From Bacteroidia bacterium (lineage in GTDB: Bacteria; Bacteroidota; Bacteroidia; AKYH767-A; OLB10): a stretch of 64,000 bases of DNA. Within the stretch, counting starts at the first letter, position 1. Each line of letters starts with the position of its first letter. The DNA is taken from the NCBI GenBank assembly GCA_016788065.1, contig JAEUTI010000042.1, positions 1 through 64,000 on the forward strand. Direction: 5' to 3'. The position numbers and the translations under genes were made by a program. Shown here in pieces: positions 6,920-16,783 of this stretch. A model generated the notes under the pieces. The model was not told where the DNA came from, made no database searches, and was given only the letters and a program-made list of their open reading frames with translations.

Positions 6920-7795
6920 TTAAAATAGATCATCATCCAGATCATCTACATCTTCGTCTTCATCATCATCGTCGCGGGTGAGTAATTCACCCCAGTCATG
7001 CATTTTCTCACCGGGCATTTTAAAATCGTCGATATTATCATCATCCGCATCCAATTCTGAATCTATTTCAGTTAAGCGGGTAGTGATTTTACCTTTCATC
7101 CCATCCTTGTCAATTTTCGTTTCGGTTTTGGTTTCACGAATAGTTGTCGCCGGTGGAATAAAAGTAACTTTTTCCGTCACTTCTGTTTTTGGAACTTCTG
7201 GCTTTGGTTCAGGTGATTTTTTTGCTTTTGGAGCTGGAGCCGGCTTCGGAGCAGGAGCTGGTTTAGGAGCAGGCGCCGGTTTAGGAGCCGGAGCAGGTTT
7301 TGGAGCTTCTGCCTTTTTAACAGGAGCAGCTTTCACAGGAGCGGGCTTTGGAGCAACCGCTTTAGGCTTTGGCGCCGGAGCTTTTGGAGCTACAGGAGCT
7401 TTGGCCTGAACCACCTTCTTTACCGGAGCTGCTTTAGCAGGTGCTTTTGGAGCAGCCGCTTTTGCTTTAACAGATACTTTAGGCTTAGCAGCCGGTTTTG
7501 CTTTAGCTTTTGCCTTAGCTTTTACAGCCGGCTTTTTAGCCACCGGTTTTTTAGTTGCCGGCTTAGCTGCTTTTTTAGGTGCCGCCTTTTTTACGGGCTT
7601 CTTTGCTACCACTTTTTTAGCAGGTGCTTTCTTAGCTGCAGTTTTTTTAGATTTTACTGCAGACTTAGCCTTTGCTGCAGACTTTTTAGGAGCCGCCTTT
7701 GCTGCTTTTTTCTTAGGAGCAGCTTTTGCCTTTTTAGGAGCAGCTTTTGAGGCAGGTTTTGAAGCTTTGCCTTTTTTAGAAGTACGGGTTGCCAT
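6920..7795 (-). CDS. Histone H1-like Lys/Ala/Pro-rich protein with acidic tail
   Basis: A 291-residue low-complexity protein. Residues 1-200 are built from AAPKKA, PAKK, AKAKAK and later APKPAPAPKP units, the composition of bacterial histone H1-like DNA-condensing proteins. The last third changes character: TEVTEKVTFIPPATTIRETK, then a strongly acidic end (DDDDEDEDVDDLDDDLF). The basic part suggests binding to DNA or another polyanion, and the acidic tail could moderate it. Composition alone supports the call, because low-complexity proteins of this kind have no fold signature. It is a single gene with its own terminator. Confidence 0.7.
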   Translation of the reverse strand: MATRTSKKGKASKPASKAAPKKAKAAPKKKAAKAAPKKSAAKAKSAVKSKKTAAKKAPAKKVVAKKPVKKAAPKKAAKPATKKPVAKKPAVKAKAKAKAKPAAKPKVSVKAKAAAPKAPAKAAPVKKVVQAKAPVAPKAPAPKPKAVAPKPAPVKAAPVKKAEAPKPAPAPKPAPAPKPAPAPKPAPAPKAKKSPEPKPEVPKTEVTEKVTFIPPATTIRETKTETKIDKDGMKGKITTRLTEIDSELDADDDNIDDFKMPGEKMHDWGELLTRDDDDEDEDVDDLDDDLF

Positions 7796-7933
7796 AGCGT
7801 ATCTGTTTTGTTTAAATCAGAAATTTGGAGTAAAAATAATGGATTTAATAATCAAATGTTCAAGTAATGAAAAAATTTATATAAGGTTCGTGGCTGTAAT
7901 CTAAACTCCGGCTTTCAGATTCATATTTTTTTA

Positions 7934-7941
7934 TACTTTTG
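7934..7941 (+). promoter_or_regulatory. Putative -7 box before the lipoprotein gene
   Basis: TACTTTTG, matching TAnnTTTG. Only a weak TTTC lies upstream (about 17 bp). It would give a leader of about 40 nt before 7988. Confidence 0.45.
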
Positions 7942-7987
7942 CTTCAGTTCAGGCACTAAATAAAGGCCAAATTAAGTTTTAGCAGGT

Positions 7988-8548
7988 ATGAATCTATTTA
8001 CAGGCAAGTTTAAATTTCCAACATCAGGTCTATTTTTAATTCTGTTTTTTGCTTTACTAATTACGGCTTGCCAGGAAGATCCTGTTCTTGAACCAGCTGA
8101 CAATGAAGATGTTATAATAACTCCCAAGTCAAGAGCTTTTATTACAGGCATTCAAATCAATAGCTTCCCGGGTACCGATCCTTCCGGTAACAGCTGGGAT
8201 GCAATAGATACAACTACCGGTGATGTTAATGGCAAGGCTGATATTTTCTTCAATATTAGCGACCCCTCCCCTAATCCACCGGTTTTCTGGAGTCAGAATT
8301 CTCACTTTTCCGACGTGGGATCGAATGATACTACCCGCTACAACTTATTGGAAAACTATGAAGTGATTCCCTTCGGCTCCAATATCGATGTGAATGTTTA
8401 CGACTATGAACTTCCCGATTCTACTTTAATAGGTACCGTGAACTTTTTTGTCGGCACTTATCCCGACCCCCAAAACCCTTACCCCTCTGCAGTGCTTGCC
8501 GAACAAAACGGTTGCTCTGTCATTCTATTTCTGAGGTGGGAAGATTAA
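7988..8548 (+). CDS. Lipoprotein of unknown function
   Basis: A 186-residue protein with a lipoprotein signal: hydrophobic residues 14-27 and lipobox LITAC with Cys28 as the lipidated residue. The mature part (TGIQINSFPGTDPSGNSWD, then DIFFNIS and FGSNIDVNVYDYELPD) resembles a small C2-like or beta-sandwich domain with several Asp residues, but I do not recognise a named family. It ends 7 bp before acpH on the same strand, so the two may be co-transcribed. Confidence 0.75.
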   Translation: MNLFTGKFKFPTSGLFLILFFALLITACQEDPVLEPADNEDVIITPKSRAFITGIQINSFPGTDPSGNSWDAIDTTTGDVNGKADIFFNISDPSPNPPVFWSQNSHFSDVGSNDTTRYNLLENYEVIPFGSNIDVNVYDYELPDSTLIGTVNFFVGTYPDPQNPYPSAVLAEQNGCSVILFLRWED

Positions 8549-8555
8549 CCCCGCA

Positions 8556-9155
8556 ATGAACTTTCTGGCCCATCTTTACCTTTCCGGAACCGATGAACAA
8601 ATTCAACTGGGAAATTTCATCGCTGACTCCGTTAAAGGCAAAAGCTACCTAAACTTCCCTGAAAAGGTCCTCCAGGGAATTCTTTTACATCGGTCAATTG
8701 ACAATTTTACCGACAATCACCCAATCGTTGAAATCACTAAAAAACGACTTAGAGGAAGTTTTCACAAGTATGCTCCTGTTATCAGTGACATCTATTACGA
8801 TCACTTTCTGGCTAAATACTGGCATGAGTTTTCTGAAATAAATCTGGAAAATTATGCATCAGATTTTTATGAAGTTTTAAATGCAAACAAGGATATTCTT
8901 CCCGAACGAACTTTACAAATGATGCCTCATTTAATTAAAGGCAACTGGCTGGTCTCTTACCGTTCGGTAGAGGGAATCCATCGCGTACTTTCGGGAATGT
9001 CGAGGCGAACTACTTTCGTATCAAATATGGAACATGCAGCGGAAGAACTAAATGCTAATTACAATTTTTACGAGCAAGAGTTCAGGCATTTCTTCCCTGA
9101 ACTTATCGCACATGCCAAGGCAATAAGTTCGACTCTTGAAAATGGTAAAAAATAA
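8556..9155 (+). CDS. acpH: Acyl carrier protein phosphodiesterase family (DUF479)
   Basis: A 199-residue member of the AcpH family, which removes the 4'-phosphopantetheine arm from acyl carrier protein. MNFLAHLYLS, LGNFIADSVKG and LHRSIDNFTDNHP are the conserved N-terminal motifs, with His and Asp residues of the HD-like metal site. YYDHFLAKYWHEF follows. Length is typical. Whether it acts on ACP in this group or is a paralogue is not decidable here. It is transcribed after the lipoprotein gene and ends before a bidirectional terminator. Confidence 0.85.
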   Translation: MNFLAHLYLSGTDEQIQLGNFIADSVKGKSYLNFPEKVLQGILLHRSIDNFTDNHPIVEITKKRLRGSFHKYAPVISDIYYDHFLAKYWHEFSEINLENYASDFYEVLNANKDILPERTLQMMPHLIKGNWLVSYRSVEGIHRVLSGMSRRTTFVSNMEHAAEELNANYNFYEQEFRHFFPELIAHAKAISSTLENGKK

Positions 9156-9170
9156 GACTAACCACATGTC

Positions 9171-9207
9171 AAAAAAAAAGAGTCCCGATGACCGGAACTC
9201 TTTTTTA
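9171..9207. terminator. Bidirectional terminator between acpH and sdhB
   Basis: A-run/GAGT...ACTC/T-run stem with one internal mismatch and an inner CCG/CGG part. It can serve both converging genes. Confidence 0.8.
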
Positions 9208-9224
9208 TAAATATTATTATTTTT

Positions 9225-9980
9225 TCAGGAGAACAATTTAGCTCTTAAAAACTCCCGGTTCATTCTTGCAATATTGGTTACTTTAATTTCTTTCGGGCAT
9301 TCTGCTTCACATGCTTCAGTATTCGAGCAATTGCCGAATCCTTCCTGATCCATCTGAGAAACCATTTTCAGAACGCGTTCTTTTCGCTCCACATTTCCCT
9401 GTGGCAACAATGCATATTGCGAAACTTTTGCAGAGACAAACAACATTGCTGATGAGTTCTTACAAGCAGCAACACATGCGCCACATCCGATACAAGCCGC
9501 TGATAAAAAGGCTTCATCTGCATTTTCTTTAGATATTGGAATTGCATTCGCATCAGGTACGGAACCGGTGTTAACAGAAACATATCCTCCAGCTTGCTGA
9601 ATTCTTTCAAATGCTGTTCTGTCAACAACTAAATCACGCAAAACAGGGAATGCAGTTGCACGCCATGGCTCAATCGTAATGGTTTCACCACTGCTGAAAC
9701 TTCTCATGTGTAACTGGCAAGTTGTAACACCCTTTAACGGTCCATGAGCTCGTCCATTAATGTACATACTGCACATTCCGCAAATCCCTTCGCGACAATC
9801 GTGATCGAATGCGATAGGTTCTTTACCTGCTTTAATCAGGTCTTCATTTACCACATCCATCATCTCTAAAAATGACATGTCGGGAGAAATATTTTTTGCT
9901 TCATATGTTTCGAAAGCGCCCTGGGCATTTTGACTTTTTTGTCTCCAGACTTTCAACGTAAGATTCATATTACCACTCAT
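9225..9980 (-). CDS. sdhB: Succinate dehydrogenase/fumarate reductase iron-sulfur subunit
   Basis: A 251-residue subunit that passes electrons from the flavoprotein to quinone. [2Fe-2S] ligands lie in CREGICGMC plus a later Cys (GVTTC). The [4Fe-4S] and [3Fe-4S] ligands lie in [13 protein letters not shown] and [18 protein letters not shown] 9980 ([11 protein letters not shown]) or the Met four codons later (9968) could be the start. It is the third gene of sdhC-sdhA-sdhB and ends at the shared terminator. The three-gene form with one large cytochrome b is the type-B complex usual in Bacteroidota. Confidence 0.95.
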   Translation of the reverse strand: MSGNMNLTLKVWRQKSQNAQGAFETYEAKNISPDMSFLEMMDVVNEDLIKAGKEPIAFDHDCREGICGMCSMYINGRAHGPLKGVTTCQLHMRSFSSGETITIEPWRATAFPVLRDLVVDRTAFERIQQAGGYVSVNTGSVPDANAIPISKENADEAFLSAACIGCGACVAACKNSSAMLFVSAKVSQYALLPQGNVERKERVLKMVSQMDQEGFGNCSNTEACEAECPKEIKVTNIARMNREFLRAKLFS

Positions 9981-10029
9981 ATGCTTTATTATTTACTGTG
10001 CTGTTAAATGAAATAAAAAACTGTAATTG

Positions 10030-11943
10030 TTATTTGTAAGAACGTTGTGATCGCTTGATGAATTCATATTCCAATGCTTCTTTATGCATTTCGGAAGGTT
10101 GATTCTCACCTTTGTATTCCCATGCCGCTACATAAGCATAGTTATCATCATCACGTAATGCTTCTCCTTCAGGAGTCTGGTATTCTTCACGGAAGTGACC
10201 ACCACAACTTTCATTTCTCTGAAGTGCATCCTGCATCATCAATTCTCCTAACTCGAGGAAATCGGCAACACGACCGGCACGCTCCAGATTCTGATTCAAT
10301 TCTTCACCAACTCCGGGAACTTTAATGTTTTTCCAGAATTCTGCACGAAGTGCTTTTATTTTCTCAATTCCTTCTTTCAAGCCATTCTCATTTCGTGCCA
10401 TACCGCAATGATTCCACATAATGAGACCCAACTCCCGTTGAAATTCATGCACTGTTTTATTACCGTTAATGCTAAGCAGTTTTTGCAACTGATCTTTTAC
10501 ATTTTTCTCGGCGGCTACAAACTCAGGTGAATCAATAGAAACTTCTTTCCTTTCTTCACCTGCCAGATAATCACCAATGGTATAAGGAAGTACAAAGTAT
10601 CCATCTGCCAAACCTTGCATCAGTGCACTTGCTCCTAATCTGTTAGCGCCATGGTCAGAAAAATTTGCTTCTCCACAAGCATACAAACCGGGAATAGTAG
10701 TCATTAAATTATAATCAACCCAAAGTCCGCCCATTGTGTAATGCACGGCAGGATAAATTCTCATTGGTGTTTTATAAGGATTTTCACCTGTGATTTGTTT
10801 GTACATATCAAACAGGTTGCCATATCGGGATGCAACTGTAGATTCACCCAGACGATTAATGGCATCAGAAAAATCGAGATATACAGCCAATCCGCTAGCT
10901 CCTACTCCTCTTCCCTGATCACACATTTCTTTTGCCTTACGGGAAGCAATATCACGTGGCACCAGATTTCCGAATGAAGGATAGATACGTTCCAAATAAT
11001 AATCTCTTTCTGCCTCAGGAATATCTTCAGGTTTTCTGTTATCACCTTTTTTCAAAGGCACCCAGATGCGGCCATCATTACGTAAGCTTTCGCTCATCAA
11101 TGTAAGCTTGCTTTGGTGATCACCTGAAACAGGAATACATGTTGGATGAATTTGTGTGAAGCAAGGATTTCCAAAATAAGCACCTTTTTTATGTGCTCTC
11201 CAAATAGCTGTTACATTGGAACCGCGTGCATAGGTTGTAAGATAGAATACGTTTCCGTAGCCACCGGTACAAAGCACCACTGCATGTGCACTGTGTCGTT
11301 CAATTTGACCTGTCACAAGATCTCTGGCAATAATTCCTCGTGCTTTGCCATCTACCATCACTACATCCAGCATTTCATGACGGGTATAGCTTTGTATTTT
11401 ACCGGTAGCAATTTGTCTGTTCATTGCACTGTAAGCACCTAACAACAATTGCTGACCTGTTTGGCCTTTCGCATAAAAGGTGCGGGAAACCTGTGCACCT
11501 CCGAATGAACGGTTATCTAGTAATCCTCCATATTCACGCGCAAAAGGCACACCTTGTGCCACGCACTGATCAATAATATTTACACTCACCTGAGCCAAAC
11601 GGTAAACATTGGCTTCCCGTGCGCGGTAATCACCTCCTTTTAGGGTGTCGTAAAATAAACGATAAACGCTGTCTCCATCGTTTCTGTAATTCTTCGCAGC
11701 ATTAATCCCTCCCTGAGCAGCAATACTATGCGCACGGCGCGGACTATCCTGAACACAAAACGTTTTTACATTGTAACCAAGCTCAGCTAGAGATGCTGCT
11801 GCCGATGCACCGGCAAGTCCGGTACCTACAATGATAATATCATACTTTCTTTTATTCGCAGGATTAACCAGTTTAAGATTAAACTTGTGATTATTCCACT
11901 TTTCAGCAAGTGGCCCTGATGGTGCTTTCGAATTCAATGTCAT
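10030..11943 (-). CDS. sdhA: Succinate dehydrogenase/fumarate reductase flavoprotein subunit
   Basis: A 637-residue flavoprotein that oxidises succinate to fumarate in the TCA cycle, on the inner face of the membrane. The Rossmann motif [17 protein letters not shown] is near residues 41-57. [18 protein letters not shown] carries the His for covalent [14 protein letters not shown] and the [18 protein letters not shown] segment hold active-site residues, and [10 protein letters not shown] the FAD-binding end. Length is typical for the Bacteroidota type-B enzyme. It sits 21 bp after sdhC and 49 bp before sdhB. Confidence 0.97.
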   Translation of the reverse strand: MTLNSKAPSGPLAEKWNNHKFNLKLVNPANKRKYDIIIVGTGLAGASAAASLAELGYNVKTFCVQDSPRRAHSIAAQGGINAAKNYRNDGDSVYRLFYDTLKGGDYRAREANVYRLAQVSVNIIDQCVAQGVPFAREYGGLLDNRSFGGAQVSRTFYAKGQTGQQLLLGAYSAMNRQIATGKIQSYTRHEMLDVVMVDGKARGIIARDLVTGQIERHSAHAVVLCTGGYGNVFYLTTYARGSNVTAIWRAHKKGAYFGNPCFTQIHPTCIPVSGDHQSKLTLMSESLRNDGRIWVPLKKGDNRKPEDIPEAERDYYLERIYPSFGNLVPRDIASRKAKEMCDQGRGVGASGLAVYLDFSDAINRLGESTVASRYGNLFDMYKQITGENPYKTPMRIYPAVHYTMGGLWVDYNLMTTIPGLYACGEANFSDHGANRLGASALMQGLADGYFVLPYTIGDYLAGEERKEVSIDSPEFVAAEKNVKDQLQKLLSINGNKTVHEFQRELGLIMWNHCGMARNENGLKEGIEKIKALRAEFWKNIKVPGVGEELNQNLERAGRVADFLELGELMMQDALQRNESCGGHFREEYQTPEGEALRDDDNYAYVAAWEYKGENQPSEMHKEALEYEFIKRSQRSYK

Positions 11944-11964
11944 TTCAGAAGGTATTTAAATTAA

Positions 11965-12762
11965 TCAGGATTTCATGAAATAAAAATAAACAGGCATGGC
12001 TGCAAACAAGAGAGGAATCAGTATACCAAAAACCCACACTCCGATTCCCTGTATTAGGGAAGCATATGAGGGGTGACGAATTCCCAACGACTGGAATGAA
12101 CTCTGGAAGCCATGAACCAGGTGATAGGCAAGCGCAATCATACCCAACAGATATAAAACAACTAACCATGTTTCCTGGAAAGCCATTTTCACCACATTGT
12201 ACAAATCTCTTACTATAACAAGTTTTACCGGTTGTCCGTTTGCATCAGAGGCCATAATTTCATGTGGCTTCATATGTCCGCTGTCTGTTAGTCCCACCGG
12301 AGCACCTAATACCTCACCGGAATTAACATCCAACATGTATTGCACATAAGGAACATCTCCAAATTTGTATTTGAACCAGAAGTTAGCCATGTGCGTTACC
12401 AGGAACAACAAAATGATGGTTCCTAAAATTCCCATATTTTTAGATGCCCAGGATGATGACCGTGGATCTTTGGCAGCACCATAACCAATTTTGCGGGCTG
12501 CACGGTTTTGCATGGTTAAACGGAATCCACTGATTGCATGCAGTATAATGGTCAGATACAGCAGATAAGAAACCACTTTAATGGGTGTGAAGGTGGTCAT
12601 GAATACCGAATACTGGTTAAATGCCAGTCCGTAATCATTTTTAAAGAGCTGCATATTACCGGAAACGTGTACAATAAGAAAGGTACACAGAAAAAGGCCG
12701 GTAAGCGACATTAATACTTTACGACCAATGGATGTGTCGAGAAACTTAAACGCTGAATTCAT
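11965..12762 (-). CDS. sdhC: Succinate dehydrogenase cytochrome b subunit
   Basis: A 265-residue membrane subunit with about five membrane segments. It should carry two haems and the quinone site. Candidate haem ligands are H32 (IVHVSGN), H75 (ILHAISG), H124 (VTHMANF) and H214 or H217 (AYHLVHGF). No separate sdhD is present, as expected for the single-subunit type-B anchor. It is the first gene of the operon and has a well-matched promoter 23-54 bp upstream of its start. Confidence 0.95.
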   Translation of the reverse strand: MNSAFKFLDTSIGRKVLMSLTGLFLCTFLIVHVSGNMQLFKNDYGLAFNQYSVFMTTFTPIKVVSYLLYLTIILHAISGFRLTMQNRAARKIGYGAAKDPRSSSWASKNMGILGTIILLFLVTHMANFWFKYKFGDVPYVQYMLDVNSGEVLGAPVGLTDSGHMKPHEIMASDANGQPVKLVIVRDLYNVVKMAFQETWLVVLYLLGMIALAYHLVHGFQSSFQSLGIRHPSYASLIQGIGVWVFGILIPLLFAAMPVYFYFMKS

Positions 12763-12784
12763 TTTCAGAAAGATTGTTATGGTG

Positions 12785-12816
12785 CAAATTTAGGTTCTGA
12801 TTTGATCTTATTCAAA
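12785..12816 (-). promoter_or_regulatory. Predicted promoter of sdhCAB
   Basis: Reverse strand: TTTG (12813-12816), 20 bp, TAAATTTG (12785-12792). This is a full match to the Bacteroidota TTTG-N19/20-TAnnTTTG promoter. Expected start site is near 12780, about 18 nt before the sdhC ATG. Confidence 0.75.
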
Positions 12817-12904
12817 TAAATAACAATATTTATAGTTGTGTGTTGCCGCTTCCCTTCCTGAATCTTAATTTTACAGGCATCAAATTCTTTAATCGAATCG
12901 GGAT

Positions 12905-14200
12905 ATGAAATACCTACCTATTGATAAGCAACTGTTTATAGAAAACAGAAAGCGTTTTGCGACACATTTGAAAGCCGGGATGGCAGCAATTTTTAATGCC
13001 AACGATGAAATGCCGCGTAATGGAGATGGCACTTTTGCCTTCCGTCAGAACTCCGATTTGTTCTATCTTTCAGGTATTGATCAGGAATTGACCGTTTTGG
13101 TGATTTGTCCCGATTGCCCATTGCCTCAATATCGGGAAGTACTATTTCTAAGACAAACCAATGAGAAGATTGCTGTTTGGGAAGGTCACAAATACACAAA
13201 AGAAGAAGCCAGAGCTACTTCCGGCATTCAGTCTGTTTATTGGCTGGAAGAAATGGATGCAATCGTAAATGTGATTCTGAATCACAGCACAGGAATTTAC
13301 ATCAATATCAATGAAAACGACCGGTTTGCCTCCGAAGTTCCTTACCGGGAATTGCGCTTTGCAGCAACTATCCAAAAGAAATATCCCGCCCACCAGATTG
13401 AACGATCAGGTCCAATCATGGCTAAGCTGCGATCTATAAAATCTGATACCGAAGTCAAATTGATGCAGGTAGCAATGGACATTACTGATAAAGCTTTCCG
13501 CAGAGTGTTGGCATTCACTAAACCCGGAGTTACCGAATATGAAATTGAAGCTGAAATTATACATGAGTTTATAAGAAACCGCGCTACAGGTCATGCCTAT
13601 AATCCTATTATTGCTTCCGGAAAAAATGCCAATGTTTTGCATTACAACGATAATAATCAGGTTTGCCTGGATGGCGATGTAATTCTAATGGACTTTGGGG
13701 CAGAATATGCCAATTATGCTGCCGATCTTACCCGGTGCATTCCGGTAAATGGCAAGTTTACTGCCCGTCAAAAGGATGTTTATAATGCTGTCCTTAGAGT
13801 AATGAAAGCTGCAACTGCCATGCTCGTTCCCGGTAATACTATTGAAAAATATCATGTTGAGGTTGGGAAAGTGATGGAAGAAGAATTGGTAGGATTAGGC
13901 TTGTTAAATCAGGCAGCCGTGAAAGCTCAGGATCCCAATAATCCATTGTATAAAAAGTATTTCATGCATGGCACTTCGCATTTCCTTGGTTTGGATGTAC
14001 ATGATATTGGTGACCGATATTCGCCAATGGCTGCGGGAATGGTTTTTACTTGTGAACCAGGGATATATATTCCGGAAGAAGGCTTGGGAATCCGTCTTGA
14101 AAACGATATTCTGATTACCGATTCTAAGCCTGTCGATCTGATGGCTAAAATTCCTTTGGAAGTAGCTGCTATTGAGGATTTAATGCAACAGGGCCGCTGA
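12905..14200 (+). CDS. pepP: Xaa-Pro aminopeptidase (aminopeptidase P)
   Basis: A 431-residue M24B metallopeptidase that removes an N-terminal residue preceding proline. The N-terminal creatinase-like domain (1-170) contains SDLFYLSGIDQ. The pita-bread domain shows the five metal ligands: Asp in VILMDFGAEY, Asp in YAADLTRCIPV, His in HGTSHFLGLDVHD, Glu in FTCEPGIYIPEE and Glu in IRLENDILIT. Length matches bacterial PepP. It is divergent from sdhC and convergent with the barrel gene at 14211. It probably acts in the cytoplasm, as no signal peptide is seen. Confidence 0.93.
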   Translation: MKYLPIDKQLFIENRKRFATHLKAGMAAIFNANDEMPRNGDGTFAFRQNSDLFYLSGIDQELTVLVICPDCPLPQYREVLFLRQTNEKIAVWEGHKYTKEEARATSGIQSVYWLEEMDAIVNVILNHSTGIYININENDRFASEVPYRELRFAATIQKKYPAHQIERSGPIMAKLRSIKSDTEVKLMQVAMDITDKAFRRVLAFTKPGVTEYEIEAEIIHEFIRNRATGHAYNPIIASGKNANVLHYNDNNQVCLDGDVILMDFGAEYANYAADLTRCIPVNGKFTARQKDVYNAVLRVMKAATAMLVPGNTIEKYHVEVGKVMEEELVGLGLLNQAAVKAQDPNNPLYKKYFMHGTSHFLGLDVHDIGDRYSPMAAGMVFTCEPGIYIPEEGLGIRLENDILITDSKPVDLMAKIPLEVAAIEDLMQQGR

Positions 14201-14210
14201 TTGCCAGCGA

Positions 14211-15110
14211 TTAATTAGGTGTCATTCCCCACCATCCTTTTCGGCCGGTGAAAATCTGACTGAAAATACCAGGCTTGGAATTAGGTCCGCTTTTGCGGGA
14301 TCCGGGAGTGTACACAATACTCAATCCAACTGTTACGATAACATCATCGCGATCGGGATTGCCTCTGCGACGTCCGGAATCGGGAAATCCTTTTGGACGT
14401 CGGCTAGAAAACAACACTGCCAACTCACCCTTTGGAGTTGCAGCAAGAGCCGTCGAGTCAGGATAAATTGTACTTGTATCATCCAGATAATCGGTAAAAG
14501 TTAATTGAGGTGCAGCTTCTAAACGAAGTGAAAAATTATCGTTTAATCGCATAAATACTCCTGCACCAAAAGTCAGTGATGAGCTGGTTAATTTATAAGG
14601 TTTTTCATAGTCGCCGCCCTCTATAAATTGCCCTTCAGTACCTAATGGTTGAAGTTCGTAAACCACACCATTCAATTCTGCCTTTGGCCGGAACCAAAAG
14701 TATCCCAAACCAAACATTCCGTATGGGTTGAACCTACGTTTATCTTTAACACTAAAGAACCTGAATCGAAGCAAGGCTGAAAGTTCATCAATGTTTGAAA
14801 AGAAATGCTGATTACGGGCCAGATTGTCATTTTCATTCGAAATTCGATCATCTCCCTCCACTTTTCCACGCATGTAGCGGAACGACAAATCAGTACGATC
14901 TACCAACAAAAGCGAAATATCTCCTCCGTAATACAGATTCAACAATTCGGCCTTTGGCAGGAAGCCTTTTTCACTAAGATCTCCATTATAAAACATAACT
15001 CCTCCGCCAACCGCAAATGAAACATTGGATTGGGCGTTAAGATTTGTACTAAAAATTAAAACAACCATTAAGGTTGATAAAAGATGCTTTATTTTTTTGC
15101 TGCTTTGCAT
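14211..15110 (-). CDS. Outer-membrane beta-barrel protein (DUF6089-like)
   Basis: A 299-residue protein with a signal peptide (hydrophobic 9-24, cleavage after LNAQ). Alternating aromatic and charged strands such as LSFRYMRGKVEGD, GMFGLGYFWFRPKAE and SLRLEAAPQLTFTDYLDD indicate an 8- to 10-stranded barrel. It resembles the DUF6089 family found throughout Bacteroidota, of unknown function. The end, FSQIFTGRKGWWGMTPN, lies outside the barrel pattern. It is a single gene. Confidence 0.75.
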   Translation of the reverse strand: MQSSKKIKHLLSTLMVVLIFSTNLNAQSNVSFAVGGGVMFYNGDLSEKGFLPKAELLNLYYGGDISLLLVDRTDLSFRYMRGKVEGDDRISNENDNLARNQHFFSNIDELSALLRFRFFSVKDKRRFNPYGMFGLGYFWFRPKAELNGVVYELQPLGTEGQFIEGGDYEKPYKLTSSSLTFGAGVFMRLNDNFSLRLEAAPQLTFTDYLDDTSTIYPDSTALAATPKGELAVLFSSRRPKGFPDSGRRRGNPDRDDVIVTVGLSIVYTPGSRKSGPNSKPGIFSQIFTGRKGWWGMTPN

Positions 15111-15237
15111 CGCATAAGTTATCTATTCAACTTATCCACAAAGATACGGCCGAAAATTAGCGAAAAGGGGGATTTTCAAGGACTTATTAAAAAAACCATT
15201 GTTAATAACCTTGACTTTTAGGCCATTAAGCACTACT

Positions 15238-16773
15238 TTATTTGCTCAAAAGGACCTTTCCGGTCATTTCCACAGGAATTTGCAAACCCATCAATGTCAA
15301 TATAGTAGGAGCTAAATCAGCCAGTTTACCATCTGATATTTTTAAAGTAGGGTTATGTTTACTTATCAAAAAGCACGGAACCGGATTGGTGGTATGGGCT
15401 GTATTTGGAGAGCCATCAGGATTAATCATCATATCGGCATTTCCATGGTCGGCAGTAATTAAGAAGGAATACCCATTTTTAGTCCCGGCTGCAACAACAT
15501 CAGCTACACAGGTATCAACTGTCTCAACTGCCTTCATGGCAGCACTGAAAACACCTGTATGACCAACCATATCGGCATTGGCAAAATTGAGGCAAACAAA
15601 ATCAACTTCCCCTTTATTCAATTCAGCAACCAATGCATCCCGAACCAAAAAGGCACTCATTTCAGGTTGTAAGTCATAGGTCGCTACTTTCGGCGAAGGA
15701 ATCATTATGCGTTGTTCATCTTTGAAAACAGATTCCCGTCCACCGGAAAAGAAGAAGGTAACGTGCGGGTATTTTTCAGTTTCAGCAATACGAATTTGTT
15801 TTTTGCCTGCATCTGCGATTACTTCACCAAGGGTATTAGATAAATTATCCTTATCATAAATAACATTCACATCAACATACTTACTATCATAATTCGTCAT
15901 GGTCACATAATGCAATTTCATTTTGTGCATTCCGAATTCAGGCAGATCATGTTGCGTAAGAACTTCGGTAATTTCACGACAACGATCGGTTCTGAAATTA
16001 AAACTGATCACCGCATCACCATTCTTTATAGTTCCAACCGGTAATCCGTTTTTTTGAATTGAAACCGGCTTAATGAATTCGTCTGTTACCCCACTTGCAT
16101 AGGAAGCATTGATTGCATCTGTAACCGAATCAAAAGGAGTACCGGTACCATGTACCATCAAATCATAAGCAAGTTTTACCCGCTCCCATCTCTTGTCGCG
16201 ATCCATTGCATAATACCTGCCAATGATTGAAGCAACTTTTGCAGAAGTACCGCTTAGACTTCCTTCCAAATATTGCATGTATTGCAAACCACCATTTGGG
16301 TCGGTGTCTCTACCATCTGTAAATGCATGAATGTAAATTTCTGAGATTCCTTTTTGTGAAGCCAACTTACATAGATGAATAAGATGCTCGGTATGTGAAT
16401 GGACACCACCATCCGAAATTAAACCAAACAAATGCAAGGGCTTTTTATTTGTTATGCAATATTCAAATGCATTATTAAGGACAGGGTTTGCATCAATTGT
16501 TTTTTCGCGGATTGCTTTATTAATCAATGCCAGTTCCTGAAAAACTACCCTTCCGGCTCCAATATTCAAATGGCCTACTTCAGAGTTGCCCATCTGGCCA
16601 TCAGGCAATCCAACGTTTTCGCCCGAAGTTAGCAGGTGTGAGTGAGGAGTATTGGCATATAAACTATCAATAAATGGGGTATTAGCAGAAGCTACAGCAT
16701 TTCTATTGGTGGCAGGAGCTTCACCCCAACCGTCCATAATAATCAAAACTACTTTCCCTGTTGTGATTTCCAT
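15238..16773 (-). CDS. gpmI: 2,3-bisphosphoglycerate-independent phosphoglycerate mutase
   Basis: A 511-residue metalloenzyme that interconverts 3- and 2-phosphoglycerate in glycolysis. IIMDGWGEAP and QMGNSEVGHLNIGAGR hold the metal ligand and phospho-accepting Ser of the alkaline-phosphatase fold. HSHTEHL, HAFTDGRDTDP and GRYYAMDRDKRWERV belong to the transferase domain. LNFANADMVGHTG and ITADHGNADMM carry the second set of metal ligands. Length is typical. It lies 10 bp downstream of the histidine kinase gene and is probably co-transcribed with it. Confidence 0.96.
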   Translation of the reverse strand: MEITTGKVVLIIMDGWGEAPATNRNAVASANTPFIDSLYANTPHSHLLTSGENVGLPDGQMGNSEVGHLNIGAGRVVFQELALINKAIREKTIDANPVLNNAFEYCITNKKPLHLFGLISDGGVHSHTEHLIHLCKLASQKGISEIYIHAFTDGRDTDPNGGLQYMQYLEGSLSGTSAKVASIIGRYYAMDRDKRWERVKLAYDLMVHGTGTPFDSVTDAINASYASGVTDEFIKPVSIQKNGLPVGTIKNGDAVISFNFRTDRCREITEVLTQHDLPEFGMHKMKLHYVTMTNYDSKYVDVNVIYDKDNLSNTLGEVIADAGKKQIRIAETEKYPHVTFFFSGGRESVFKDEQRIMIPSPKVATYDLQPEMSAFLVRDALVAELNKGEVDFVCLNFANADMVGHTGVFSAAMKAVETVDTCVADVVAAGTKNGYSFLITADHGNADMMINPDGSPNTAHTTNPVPCFLISKHNPTLKISDGKLADLAPTILTLMGLQIPVEMTGKVLLSK

Positions 16774-16783
16774 AACGACATTT

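Noticed and set aside
6978-7409. Forward Gly/Ala-rich open frame
   Set aside because: Antisense of the histone-like gene; its composition is a mirror of the Lys/Ala/Pro repeats.
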